Below, in pieces: positions 46,102-55,748 of a DNA stretch of 64,000 nucleotides. Numbering within the stretch: position 1 is the first letter of the stretch; the number at the start of each line of letters is the position of its first letter. The position numbers and the translations under genes were made by a program. A model generated the notes under the pieces. The model did no database searches. It was not told where the DNA came from and saw only the letters and a list, made by a program, of their open reading frames with translations. The stretch is from NCBI RefSeq assembly GCF_014192335.1, contig NZ_JACHXU010000018.1:1-64000 (forward strand), written 5' to 3'. This DNA comes from Aporhodopirellula rubra (GTDB lineage: Bacteria; Planctomycetota; Planctomycetia; Pirellulales; Pirellulaceae).

Positions 46102-46539
46102 ATGATCAACTTAGCGTCCCTTCGATTCGCGCTACCCGTCACCATCTCGGGCCTCGTCGTTTTGATGAGCGTCGGATGCAAACCGCCAACGCCCGCCGAA
46201 CCGGTTGAAGCTGTCACTCAAACCCGTTTCGATCAGACCATCAATCAAGACAAGATCATTCTCGTCAAATTCGGCGCGACTTGGTGTCCCCCTTGCCGCG
46301 ACGTTGATCAAGAACTCAAGACGCTCGCGGGCCAACTCCCCGACGATGTTGAGGTGTTGAAGATCGATGTCGACGAGAACCCGGAACTGGCCCAGCGTTA
46401 CGATATTTCCAGCATTCCCAAACTGATGCTGGTCCGCAACGGCGAAATCCTTTCCGAAGAAATCGGATACATGAGTGGCGACCGGATCCAAAACTGGATC
46501 AACGAATATCGCGGTGACGGCACGCAGTCGACTCCGTAA
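46102..46539 (+). CDS. Thioredoxin-domain lipoprotein
   Basis: A 145-residue protein with a lipoprotein signal: a hydrophobic segment (LPVTISGLVVLMSVGC) whose Cys near residue 26 would be acylated. The thioredoxin fold follows, with the active site WCPPC (residues about 61-65), DVDENPELAQRYDISSIPKL including the cis-Pro, and a C-terminal helix. It probably works as a membrane-tethered thiol-disulfide exchanger on the outside of the inner membrane or in the outer membrane. The CPPC redox centre is less usual than CGPC. It is convergent with the sigma factor gene, with stops 54 bp apart. Confidence 0.88.
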   Translation: MINLASLRFALPVTISGLVVLMSVGCKPPTPAEPVEAVTQTRFDQTINQDKIILVKFGATWCPPCRDVDQELKTLAGQLPDDVEVLKIDVDENPELAQRYDISSIPKLMLVRNGEILSEEIGYMSGDRIQNWINEYRGDGTQSTP

Positions 46540-46593
46540 TCGAGCGACCGTTTACTTCTGCCCCACTGCTCGACACAGGCGGGCAGGCTTCGT

Positions 46594-47169
46594 TCAGCCG
46601 GGGTGCATTTTTTGCCGAGCTCGGTGCAGCAACGGGCCGATCGTGTTCTCGCTGACACCGACCTCACGGCTGATCTCTTGATAGGTTTTGCCCTCGAGGT
46701 GATACATCCTCACCACGTTCGCCTCGCGAGGGTCCAGTCGAGTCATCAGGTGCTCGACCTCTTCCACATTGTCGATGCGTTGAATGTCCGCATCCGATGG
46801 CCCCGCGTGCTTGCCGTTGGTCGTCGGTTGAGACTGAGCGGCTTCTTTTGCCACACCTGACTCACGCTGCGACTGTTGCAATCGGCGAACAACGACTCGT
46901 CGAGCGATCACGGTCAGATACGTCGCCAGCGAGCAGTGCCGCCGAAAACGACGGAGCACGGCAAAGTCATGACGCACTAAGACCAAAAAGACTTCGGCAA
47001 CGTAGTCATCGCGTGTCGCCTCATCGATCGAGATGCCACGCCCGGCGGTAGTGCGATGGACCACATGGACGACCAACCCCACGAAGCGATCGACAAAGTT
47101 TTGCCATGCCCGCGGTTCGCGGTCGAGGCATCGTTGCAGCAGGAGTCGATCGACGTCGGAAAGGCTCAC
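46594..47169 (-). CDS. ECF-family RNA polymerase sigma factor
   Basis: A 191-residue sigma-70-family protein with a region 2 helix set (about 10-95, DRFVGLVVHVVHRTT and VAEVFLVLVRHDFAVLRRF) and a region 4 helix-turn-helix (ANVVRMYHLEGKTYQEISREVG, then SENTIGPLLHRARQKM). It starts with GTG at 47167-47169. It belongs to a different group from the sigma factor at 9.6 kb. No adjacent anti-sigma factor is visible, so regulation is unknown. Confidence 0.88.
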   Translation of the reverse strand: MSLSDVDRLLLQRCLDREPRAWQNFVDRFVGLVVHVVHRTTAGRGISIDEATRDDYVAEVFLVLVRHDFAVLRRFRRHCSLATYLTVIARRVVVRRLQQSQRESGVAKEAAQSQPTTNGKHAGPSDADIQRIDNVEEVEHLMTRLDPREANVVRMYHLEGKTYQEISREVGVSENTIGPLLHRARQKMHPG

Positions 47170-47524
47170 GTGGTAGCTCGCGAGGATGAAAAAAGTCGAA
47201 GCGGGGTAAAAACGCAGGCGTGAAGAGAAATCTCGCCTACATCGCGATTCGTTTGTAACACGTTTGGCCCCCGCCGCTAACGTTGCATAGTAAGTGGAGG
47301 TGGCCTTCAGAGCAAGTTTTGGTTTGGTGGAACCGATAATCCGACGGAATCAGGTTACGACTATCGACGCGATGAGGCAGGATCTCGGCATTATGACGCC
47401 GATCGGGGGGCAACAACAAACCTATCACACATGTCGCATAAGGTTATTCGCACCTTGAGTCGTCAATGTGACCTAGGCTTCCAACAACGTTCCGATTATT
47501 CGCCCACGTCCACGCCTTTTTCTC
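47170..47524. other. Divergent intergenic region between the sigma factor and GGDEF genes
   Basis: About 355 bp. It must contain promoters for both flanking genes, but I see no consensus -35/-10 pair, no riboswitch-like fold and no gene. A c-di-GMP riboswitch before the GGDEF gene was considered and not found. Confidence 0.45.
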
Positions 47525-49966
47525 ATGAACGACCACGTTGCAGACGCCCTGCCGCACGCTCCCTCCACCGTCTTTCCGCTCGCGACACCCACGGCGGATG
47601 ACTGCAATGCGGGCCAGTCAGCGTCACGATTGAGCGATCTCTTGATCGGGCTCGGGGATGCAGCCACCGGCGATTTGGCTGCTCTCCACCAAACCGCCGT
47701 CGGCCATGATGACGCGTCTTCCGACGCCGCTCCTAATCATTCGGATGATCAGTCCAACGATACGTCCGCCACGCCTTCTGAAATGGGCATGGCCCGCCAG
47801 TACGAAAACCGGCTGGCGATGGTCCGTCTGGGGATGGCCACGTCGCTTTTCTACGCCCTACGCACCAAACATGCGCCCACCGCAGCGCACAGTCTACGAG
47901 TCGCTCTCTCCTGCTCGGCATGGTGCGAACGCCTCGGACTCAATGACGACGAACGCGATCGCATCGAAGTCGCCGCTCTCCTGCACGACATTGGTAAAAT
48001 CGGCATCCCGGATCGGATTCTCCGCAAACCCGGCAAACTGACCGTCGAAGAGCAAATGACGATGGATTGCTGTGCCGAACTCGGCTGCGAAATCCTTCGC
48101 GGATGCACGGACGACCAAAACCTTCTCGAGACTGTTCGGTACAGCGGGACGTGGTACGAATCACGACGCCAGGACGATGCCATTCGCGGCGATGCACTGC
48201 CTTTGGGGGCACGCATGCTATCCGTGGCCGGTGCGTTTGATGCGATGACGACCGATCAAGTTTACCGTGGTGCGATGAGTCGAGAACGTGCTCTGCAAGA
48301 ACTGTTTCGCGGCAGCAACACGCAATTCGATCCCGAGCTAACACGCGACTTCGCGACCATGCTGGAGAAGCGCCCCGAAATGCTTCACGGCTGCGTCGTG
48401 GATCGATGGCTCCAACAACTCCAAAACACTTCCGGTGGTCTACTCGGAAAACCAATTGGTTCACCGCATGCCGGAATCATGATTGGCGGCGAATCAACGT
48501 CGAGCCAACCGTTGGCGTCCATCTTCGACAACAACAGCTCAAAATCCCGACGCAATGAAAAAGACGCGTCGGCCGAGTCACCCTACTTCGAAACACTCGG
48601 CAGTCACCTGCGTGATGGAGTGGCGTTCACCGATCGAGAAGGCGAGATTCTCTATTGGAACGATTCGATGGCTCAAATGACTCGAATCGCTGCTGTCGCT
48701 TCGGTAGGCACCCATTGGGATTCCGACGCGTTAAAATTTGCGTCTGTCGGCAAGAGTGACCCGAATGACTGCCCGGTGAACGAATGCCTACAACGCCAAA
48801 TTTCGGTGACTCGCACCATGAAACTGGTCTCGAGCAGCCCGCAAGACGACGGGCCGGACCTGGATCAACTGGCACCACCTAAACCTGCTTTGGAATTACC
48901 CGGACGCGACGTCCTGGTGCACGTCGCGCCGGTAGGCCTTGAACACGGCAACGGAGCCGTGATCATCGTCCGAGATATTTCTGATCGCGCTCAAATGCAG
49001 AGTCAAATCCAAACGCTTCACAAGAAAGCAACCAGTGACCCCTTAACCGGTGTCGCCAACCGGGCCGAATTTGATCAACGTTTGATGCACAGCACGTCCA
49101 AAGCGAAACAGCAAGGCGTCACGTTCAGCCTGATCATGTGCGACATCGACCATTTCAAGAAGGTCAACGACGTCCACGGCCACCAAGCCGGCGACGAAGC
49201 GCTCATCCAATTCGCCAACGTTCTCGAACGACACACCCGAGGCTCGGATCTCGTCGCACGATACGGCGGTGAAGAATTTGCCTTCCTCGCGATCGGCAGC
49301 GACAACTCCACCGCTACCCGCCGTGCCGAAGAAATCCGCGAAGCCGTTTCGGCAACACCCCTGAAGGGACTCAATGGCCAGTCGGTCACCGTCAGCATCG
49401 GCGTAACGGAATTTCAAACCGGCGACGCCCCCGAAACAGTCGTGGCCCGCGCCGACCGAGCGCTGATGCAGGCCAAGGAAAACGGCCGCAACCGAGTCGT
49501 CCAACTCGGCAGCGGATTGTTTGACCTAGAAGAGAAGACGGAGTCATCCGGTTGGCTTAGCTGGTTCACATCCAACGACTCCAGCAAACAACAAGAATTC
49601 GAATTGGCGACGCCTGTGCCGACCGACCTCGCGGTTGAAAAGCTCCGCGGATTCATCTCCGACCATCGCGCCGAAATCATCAACGTCAACGGCAGCGAAC
49701 TGTCGCTGCGTCTGAATGTTTCGGGCGGCAACGGACGACGCGCCGCCGACCATCAAATGACCTTCAACACTCTAATCCGGCTCAGTGAGTCACGCGGCAA
49801 ACGTGGAATCCGCGGCACCTCACTGACGCAAACACAAATCAGCGTGACCGTGACTCCGGTTCGTGGACGCGACCGCCGAAGCGCCAGTTTCGCGCCATGC
49901 GTTCGCCAAGTCATCAACAGCCTGAAGAGCTATCTCATGGCCGAAATCGTCAAAACGGAAGACTAG
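47525..49966 (+). CDS. Degenerate HD-GYP / PAS / GGDEF signalling protein
   Basis: An 813-residue cytoplasmic protein. An HD domain (about 115-290) keeps ALLHDIGKIGIPD (HD at 154-155), but the GYP part is altered: HHExxDGxGYP is replaced by RYSGTWYESRRQDDAIRGD. It probably no longer breaks down c-di-GMP. A PAS-like domain (355-485) precedes a GGDEF domain (505-665), with DPLTGVANR, the inhibitory-site motif RGSD (572-575) and GGEEF (581-585), so c-di-GMP synthesis with product inhibition is expected. A C-terminal region of about 130 residues is unassigned. The start ATG at 47525 is the first in frame. Confidence 0.9.
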   Translation: MNDHVADALPHAPSTVFPLATPTADDCNAGQSASRLSDLLIGLGDAATGDLAALHQTAVGHDDASSDAAPNHSDDQSNDTSATPSEMGMARQYENRLAMVRLGMATSLFYALRTKHAPTAAHSLRVALSCSAWCERLGLNDDERDRIEVAALLHDIGKIGIPDRILRKPGKLTVEEQMTMDCCAELGCEILRGCTDDQNLLETVRYSGTWYESRRQDDAIRGDALPLGARMLSVAGAFDAMTTDQVYRGAMSRERALQELFRGSNTQFDPELTRDFATMLEKRPEMLHGCVVDRWLQQLQNTSGGLLGKPIGSPHAGIMIGGESTSSQPLASIFDNNSSKSRRNEKDASAESPYFETLGSHLRDGVAFTDREGEILYWNDSMAQMTRIAAVASVGTHWDSDALKFASVGKSDPNDCPVNECLQRQISVTRTMKLVSSSPQDDGPDLDQLAPPKPALELPGRDVLVHVAPVGLEHGNGAVIIVRDISDRAQMQSQIQTLHKKATSDPLTGVANRAEFDQRLMHSTSKAKQQGVTFSLIMCDIDHFKKVNDVHGHQAGDEALIQFANVLERHTRGSDLVARYGGEEFAFLAIGSDNSTATRRAEEIREAVSATPLKGLNGQSVTVSIGVTEFQTGDAPETVVARADRALMQAKENGRNRVVQLGSGLFDLEEKTESSGWLSWFTSNDSSKQQEFELATPVPTDLAVEKLRGFISDHRAEIINVNGSELSLRLNVSGGNGRRAADHQMTFNTLIRLSESRGKRGIRGTSLTQTQISVTVTPVRGRDRRSASFAPCVRQVINSLKSYLMAEIVKTED

Positions 49967-49975
49967 CGTCCGCGT

Positions 49976-51046
49976 CTAAGAGATCGTTTTGCCCGCGACG
50001 CTGACAGCCTTGGGACGCTGAACGTTTTTGGCGAGCCCTACCATTTCGAGCAGACGGATCACGCCCCACGACATGTCGAACTCGTACCACTTGTGACCGT
50101 GGCGTGCGGCACGTGGTGCCGCGTGATGATTATTGTGCCAACCTTCGCCATGACTGATCAGGGCCACTAACCAATTGTTGGTGCTGTGATCTCGCGTTTC
50201 ATAGTTCCGATAACCGAACACATGGCCCAGCGAGTTCACTGACCAAGTGCCGTGAAGCACGAAAACGGTTCGGACGGCCACGGCCCAAACGGCCCAGCTC
50301 AGATAATGCTGCAAGGCGACCGACCAGTCGCCACCGCTGATCGCGAGTCCGATCACCCCACCGATAACCGACAACACGATCGCGTGTGCCAAGAAGACAA
50401 AGAACCATCCGTCTTTGCGTTCGAGTTTGAGATAGAACGGGTCTCGTAGCAGGTCGCGGACGTAACGTTCATAGCGGCTCGTACGATCGAGATCCCGGTG
50501 CCGACAAACGACCCAGCCCACATGCCCCCATAGAAAACTCGCCAACGGCGAATGGGGATCAGGTTGATGATCGGAATGCTGGTGATGCATCCGGTGAATC
50601 GCCACCCATCGTGCGGGACTGTCTTGCAAATTACACATGCCCAGAATCGCGAGCGTGTGCTCCAACCACTTCGGACAGGTAAATCCTCGGTGCGTCAACA
50701 ATCGATGATAGCCGATCGTGATGCCTAACATGCCAAAAACAAAGTGCCCCGCAATGGCAGCAATGAAGGCCGGCCAAGTGAACAAATAACCAAAGAACGG
50801 TGGCACCACCGCGAGCAAAGCGACGATGTGGACGAGGGTCAAAACCGTCACGTACTCCCACATCACCTGCAACGGTTCGGTCGCCTCAGGACGAGGCAGT
50901 CGCTGCGGATCATGACCGTCCAGCTCCTCCTCCTTGTACAACAACTCGTCGCCCATCGGATCATATTCCGCGGCTGCTCGGTCGCCAGGCGAAGCCGATT
51001 TTCCGGATGAACTCGGCGAGTTGGGCATTACTTCGGAGGTCGACAT
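49976..51046 (-). CDS. Membrane fatty-acid (acyl-CoA type) desaturase
   Basis: A 356-residue integral-membrane di-iron desaturase, likely introducing a delta-9 double bond into acyl chains. The three histidine boxes are present: HRLLTH (about residue 115), HRMHHQHSDH (about 155) and the late GEGWHNNHH (about 302). Four or more hydrophobic helices lie between them. The first 60 residues are hydrophilic and low-complexity. It would adjust membrane fluidity. It is convergent with the GGDEF gene, with stops about 10 bp apart. Confidence 0.92.
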   Translation of the reverse strand: MSTSEVMPNSPSSSGKSASPGDRAAAEYDPMGDELLYKEEELDGHDPQRLPRPEATEPLQVMWEYVTVLTLVHIVALLAVVPPFFGYLFTWPAFIAAIAGHFVFGMLGITIGYHRLLTHRGFTCPKWLEHTLAILGMCNLQDSPARWVAIHRMHHQHSDHQPDPHSPLASFLWGHVGWVVCRHRDLDRTSRYERYVRDLLRDPFYLKLERKDGWFFVFLAHAIVLSVIGGVIGLAISGGDWSVALQHYLSWAVWAVAVRTVFVLHGTWSVNSLGHVFGYRNYETRDHSTNNWLVALISHGEGWHNNHHAAPRAARHGHKWYEFDMSWGVIRLLEMVGLAKNVQRPKAVSVAGKTIS

Positions 51047-51136
51047 CAGTACCGTCTCAGGCGTAGTTTGGGTGGAGTGTGCAAAGGTCGGTGGTGGGGT
51101 AGCGTCGGTATTCTCCCCCGATCTTGCAATCCCAAT

Positions 51137-52108
51137 TTAGCTAGATGCGACGTTTGCGTCGAACCGGAAAGACGTAACGAGTGGGTAAAACAAGAGCCCC
51201 GCGAGCGGCAAAGGCAGCCCATCGCCGTCGGATGCCCCCACACTCTCGGGAAGCCGCACCGCATCGCAATTCCCCCCCAACAGCCAACCATCTGCGACGA
51301 ATTCGTCCCGCTCGAGCGAGTCCTTGGCGTTCGACTTTTCCTCAACGAGCATCGTCAATACGAAGTTCGCGGGATGGTCCCCGGGCAGCTCGCCGCTCAA
51401 TTTTCGCACCCGGTCCCGATAATCTCGGGCGGCCTCGTAGTGCCTCTGGCCCTCGACCAATCTCAACGTTTGGCTCGAAATCGAATCGCAAATCGTCTTC
51501 ACGACCGCCGGGTCGTCCACCCGAACTTGCGAATGAACTCGCCCATCGAAATCGGCGGCCTGGACATTCGGCCCGCTCAATACGCCATCAATCGGGCCGA
51601 AAAGACGCCCGTCTGGATCCACACACGACGCAACCACGGGCGTGCAAGCGAGGTCGGTTGCGAGCATCCAAGGTAACGGCGATCCGTCCTCGGGACTCTC
51701 TCCGGTCGATTCGCCCTCAGCGTCACCACCACGCCGGGTCGCCTCCCGTTCACCGATCCGAACACCGACGAGCCAACCGCAGCACTCTTCACGAACGCCG
51801 CCGATGGAACCGGACTGACGAAACGCATAGATCGCCGGTGCGTCGTCGCGATGGAGAACGCCTTCAGATATCCATTGCTCGATGAATTCACCGGCACGTT
51901 CGAACCGCTCGCGTTCCTCATCGCCGGGTTCACTTCGATTGGCAATGACACGAACGACGTTCGCGGGATGGCGTTTATACAATCGATCCACCGTCGCTGA
52001 ATCCCGTGCCACATCTCGCGGGCCCTCCGGAGGTGCCACCACGTCAGTAAGCGAACTGACGTGGTCGAGATTATATCGCAGAGCAGCAAAAGGGATCGTT
52101 TCAGGCAT
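51137..52108 (-). CDS. DUF1015 family protein
   Basis: A 323-residue protein matching DUF1015 (SerA-linked) proteins by its opening PFAALRYN, VVAPPEG and NVVRVIANR, then IEQWISEGVLHRDDAPAIYAFRQ. Family members are usually near 400 residues, so this one is short in the C-terminal half. The function is not established; frequent linkage to serA suggests a role in serine metabolism, as seen here. The ATG at 52106-52108 (MPETIPF) is used; an earlier in-frame start at 52135 is less likely. It lies 72 bp downstream of serA on the same strand. Confidence 0.85.
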   Translation of the reverse strand: MPETIPFAALRYNLDHVSSLTDVVAPPEGPRDVARDSATVDRLYKRHPANVVRVIANRSEPGDEERERFERAGEFIEQWISEGVLHRDDAPAIYAFRQSGSIGGVREECCGWLVGVRIGEREATRRGGDAEGESTGESPEDGSPLPWMLATDLACTPVVASCVDPDGRLFGPIDGVLSGPNVQAADFDGRVHSQVRVDDPAVVKTICDSISSQTLRLVEGQRHYEAARDYRDRVRKLSGELPGDHPANFVLTMLVEEKSNAKDSLERDEFVADGWLLGGNCDAVRLPESVGASDGDGLPLPLAGLLFYPLVTSFRFDANVASS

Positions 52109-52180
52109 CAGGCTCGGGCACTCAGGCTTTGGCACTCAGGCACGGAGTCTCGTGGTGATCGGTTCTCGCAGCGAGCGAGC

Positions 52181-53803
52181 TCAGCTCATCCAACTGGGCA
52201 ATTCACCCGCGGCGGGCAACTCGATGATCTTCGCTTGCGTGATCGCGTCGATATCCATCAGCTCTTTCATCACCGATTCTGGCACGTCACTGTCCAGGCT
52301 CAAGACACCGATTGCGTCGCCACCTGCAGCGTTACCTTCTCGGCCAACAGCCATCTGAGCGATGTTGATGCCGCTGTTGCCGAAGATCGTTCCGACGTTC
52401 CCGATGATCCCGGGCACGTCTTTGTGAGCGAACACGAACAGACGTCCGTCGAGGAACGATTCCAACCGATATCCGTCGAGAAGGATCAGACGAGGCATTT
52501 CATGGCCGAGCACTGCCGCACCGGCATTGACACTCTTTCCGCTGCCGGAAACTTCGACCGAGATACTGCTGGTGAACGCACCTTGATCACTGTTGTGTTC
52601 GACCGTCAATTCGATTCCACGCTCACGCAACAGCATTTCCGAGTTGATCACATTGGCATCTTCGACGACTCGCTCGAGCAAACCGGCACAGAACGCGTTG
52701 TTGAGCACGCGAGTGTCTTTGCAGGCGACCGCACCCCGATACAGCAAACGAACATGGTCGATCCCGCCACCGTGCCATTGATTGACGAGCAGTCCGAGAC
52801 GGTGGGCGATATTCAGATAGCTGCGCAGTTCATCGAGTGTCTTCGGATCGAGCGAAGCAACGTTGACGCTGTGCCGGATTTCCCCGGTTTTGAGATAGTT
52901 GATCAACAGGTGGATGCCTTCGACCGCGACCTGCGTTTGAGCCTCTTCGGTGCTTGCCCCGAGGTGCGGCGTGCAGCACGTGCCGGGCATTTTAAACAGC
53001 GGGCTGTCCGTGCACGGTTCGTTCTCGTAAACGTCCAGAGCAACGCCACCGAGCTTGCCGGTTTCGAGCCCTTTGACCAACGCGTCATGATCGTAAATAC
53101 CGCCGCGAGCGACGTTGATAACCCGCAATCCCGGTTTGACTTTGTCGAGTTGATCCATCCCGATCAACCCTTTGGTTTCGGGCGTCAACGGCGTGTGCAC
53201 GGTGAGGTAGTCGATCATCGGCAACATTTCATCGACGGTCTCAACACGCTGCACCTTCAACGACTCGGCTTGATCATCGGTCAAGAACGGATCGTACGCG
53301 ACCACATTCATGTCAAACGCACGAGCCCGCGAGGCGACTTCGCGACCGATTCGCCCCATGCCGACAATTCCGATCGTCTTACCGGCGACCTGAGTGCCCA
53401 TGTAGGCTTTCCGGTCCCAGCGACCTTCGACGAGGCTTTGGTGAGCCGGAGCAATGTTGCGGCTCAGTGCCAGCATCATCGCAAACGTGTGTTCCGCGGT
53501 CGAAACGGTGTTTCCGCCCGGAGTGTTCATCACCACGATTCCACGACGCGTCGCCGCAGGCTTGTCGATGTTATCCGTCCCGACACCGGCACGCACGAGG
53601 GCACGCATCCGCGTGTTTCCTTCGAGCGATTCGGGAGTAATGGTTACGCCGCTGCGAAGGATCGCGCCGTCGAATTCGTTCAGTGATTTCTTGAGATCGT
53701 CGCCTTTTAATTTCGTGCGAACTTCGTACTCGATACCTTCAGCGGCTTCGAGCAGGTCAATTCCCTCTTGGGCGATATCGTCGAGAACAAGAATGCGATG
53801 CAT
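52181..53803 (-). CDS. serA: D-3-phosphoglycerate dehydrogenase
   Basis: SerA oxidises 3-phosphoglycerate to 3-phosphohydroxypyruvate, the first step of serine synthesis. The 540-residue protein is of the long type with a substrate and NAD domain (GIVGMGRIGREVASR near 145, TPHLGASTEEAQ with the catalytic His near 278), an intervening domain and a C-terminal ACT domain (VPGIIGNVGTIFGNSGINIAQ) that may sense serine. The frame is open to 53872; the ATG at 53801-53803 (MHRILVLDD) fits the family. serC lies 130 bp upstream, and a DUF1015 gene follows. Confidence 0.96.
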   Translation of the reverse strand: MHRILVLDDIAQEGIDLLEAAEGIEYEVRTKLKGDDLKKSLNEFDGAILRSGVTITPESLEGNTRMRALVRAGVGTDNIDKPAATRRGIVVMNTPGGNTVSTAEHTFAMMLALSRNIAPAHQSLVEGRWDRKAYMGTQVAGKTIGIVGMGRIGREVASRARAFDMNVVAYDPFLTDDQAESLKVQRVETVDEMLPMIDYLTVHTPLTPETKGLIGMDQLDKVKPGLRVINVARGGIYDHDALVKGLETGKLGGVALDVYENEPCTDSPLFKMPGTCCTPHLGASTEEAQTQVAVEGIHLLINYLKTGEIRHSVNVASLDPKTLDELRSYLNIAHRLGLLVNQWHGGGIDHVRLLYRGAVACKDTRVLNNAFCAGLLERVVEDANVINSEMLLRERGIELTVEHNSDQGAFTSSISVEVSGSGKSVNAGAAVLGHEMPRLILLDGYRLESFLDGRLFVFAHKDVPGIIGNVGTIFGNSGINIAQMAVGREGNAAGGDAIGVLSLDSDVPESVMKELMDIDAITQAKIIELPAAGELPSWMS

Positions 53804-53932
53804 GGGAGGAGAGTGGGGAAAGGAGATGATTGATCGGTTCAGGTAAAAAAGAGACGGACCGCAGTCCGTCAACGTAATCGTTCATTCAAAAAGTTGGCGA
53901 CCGACGATCGCCCAACCTGCGCGAACTCTCGG

Positions 53933-55054
53933 TTAGCCGTTACGGCTGAGGAAGTCCGTCATGAATTGGCCGAGGGCTTCGACACCCTCACGTGGCATTG
54001 CGTTGTAGATACTGGCGCGGATACCGCCGACGCTGCGGTGTCCTTTCAACGCCGCCAACCGGTTTTCACCAGCTTCGGAGATGAATTTGGCGGTCAATTC
54101 ATCTGACGGCAAATTGAAAGTCACGTTCATCAGCGATCGGCATTCGGGGACGGCATGCCCTCGGTAGAACCCACCGCTCTCGTCAATGATTTTGTACAAC
54201 GAACCGGATTTCTCACGGTTGATTTTTTCCATTTCTGCTAGACCACCGATGTCGTCACGCAGCCAACGTGCCACTTTGCCGAGCACGTAAATCGCGAACG
54301 TTGGCGGTGTGTTCCATTCCGAATCGTTGTCGTGGTGGTTCTTGTAGTACAGGTAACCAGGGACCGACGGATCAGCTTTTTCGATCAGGTCTTTCCGCAT
54401 CACGACGGCGGTCACGCCTGCCGGTCCGGCGTTCTTCTGAGCACAGGCGTAAAGCAGACCGTACTTCTGCACGTCGAGCGGTCGGCACAGGAAATCGCTC
54501 GACGCGTCGCTGACCAACGGCACCGATTCGGGGCAGGTCGGTTCATCTTGGAACTGAACGCCTTGGATCGTTTCGTTGCTGCAGTAGTAGAGATAGGCCG
54601 CGTCGTCACTAACGCTGTAATCCGACGCCGACGGCAATCGGTTGTAGTTGGATTCTTTGGCGTCGTAGATCGCGACGGCTTCACCTTCTTTTTTCGCTTC
54701 GGCGATCGCTTTTTTGCCCCACGATCCGGTGAGCAGGTATTCCGCACGCTTGCCGCTCCCGCGGAGCAGGTTCGCCGCAATCGCGGAGAACTGAAGCGTC
54801 GCCCCGCCTTGCATGAACATCACGCTGTAGTCGTCGCTAATACCGAGCAGACTGCGAAGAGTGTTTTCGGCGTCGTGCAGGATTTCAACGAACAGTTTGT
54901 CCCGGTGACTGATTTCGAGCAGCGAGGCCCCGGCACCGGGAAGACATAACATTTCATCCTGGACCTCGCGGAGCACCGACTCCGGCAAAACGGCCGGTCC
55001 AGCGGAAAAGTTAAATACGCGGTCGGTGGCAGCAAGGGGAGCCGAAGCGGTCAT
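53933..55054 (-). CDS. serC: Phosphoserine aminotransferase
   Basis: SerC transaminates 3-phosphohydroxypyruvate with glutamate, step two of serine synthesis (and phosphothreonine formation for vitamin B6). The 373 residues include RVFNFSAGPAVLPESVL, EISHRDKLFVEI, GGATLQFSAI and the PLP-lysine motif YACAQKNAGPAGV, and end near VEALGQFMTDF. The frame is open to 55168; the ATG at 55052-55054 (MTASAPLA) fits the family. It is directly upstream of serA. Confidence 0.96.
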   Translation of the reverse strand: MTASAPLAATDRVFNFSAGPAVLPESVLREVQDEMLCLPGAGASLLEISHRDKLFVEILHDAENTLRSLLGISDDYSVMFMQGGATLQFSAIAANLLRGSGKRAEYLLTGSWGKKAIAEAKKEGEAVAIYDAKESNYNRLPSASDYSVSDDAAYLYYCSNETIQGVQFQDEPTCPESVPLVSDASSDFLCRPLDVQKYGLLYACAQKNAGPAGVTAVVMRKDLIEKADPSVPGYLYYKNHHDNDSEWNTPPTFAIYVLGKVARWLRDDIGGLAEMEKINREKSGSLYKIIDESGGFYRGHAVPECRSLMNVTFNLPSDELTAKFISEAGENRLAALKGHRSVGGIRASIYNAMPREGVEALGQFMTDFLSRNG

Positions 55055-55748
55055 TCGAAAAACTCTTTGAGGAAAGAGTGAAGTGGAGTGGGAAACCGAC
55101 TGGAAAATCACGAAAAACGGGCGAGTCGGGCGATGTGTCACAGCGATGAATCGCGACTCAGGCCGCAACCAAAACCGTCAAGACGTTCGACAAATAGCGA
55201 GACCTGCCGTCACTCTTGACGCGTTGGGCGACCCTAACATCTGAGCTACATCGAAGCTCGAGCGTCCGTTTTGCCGGATTCTATGCTTCGAGAGCAATCT
55301 GCGAAAGGCAACGAAGACGCCGAACTACCCAAGCAATGCGACGAAAATGAGTCCTACCGGAGCCGCACCGAGCGGCCCCGCCAACGGTCAATCACCGCCG
55401 AAATCCACCCCAATCGGAATCCCGGCGGTCTCGCCACCTTCCCCGCCCGTCGCACCGCAATGGCAGTGTCCAAAACGACCGAGGAGCGACCATACCACCC
55501 GAATTCACCGGCAGAAAAATCAATCCCGTGTGTGGCGCCACCGATGCAGAATCCGCCATGCAGATTAGACTGGCTCTCCCAAACGCAAATGAGGTCGCCA
55601 GCGTGCCTTCCGATTCATTCGCACCGCGAAACGCGAATCGATTTGCATTTCGTTGAATCGATCGCTCAAAAAAATTGGCAGACGTCGTTCCGATCTTTCC
55701 CCGACGCGTCCTGCTTCACTTTGTCCCTCGATTTCGACCCCGCTCTCC
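55055..55748. other. Long divergent intergenic region
   Basis: About 690 bp, the longest non-coding stretch in the window, between serC and the O-antigen-ligase-like gene. Open frames here (for example 55271-56086, which continues into the ligase in another frame) have no family features and random-looking composition. I see no promoter, RNA or repeat that I can support. Confidence 0.45.

Noticed and set aside
47170-47524. Possible c-di-GMP riboswitch before the GGDEF gene
   Set aside because: No GEMM-like conserved core or paired stems could be found by eye.
52061-53686. 541-codon open frame opposite serA
   Set aside because: It lies opposite a clear serA gene and has no recognisable domain.
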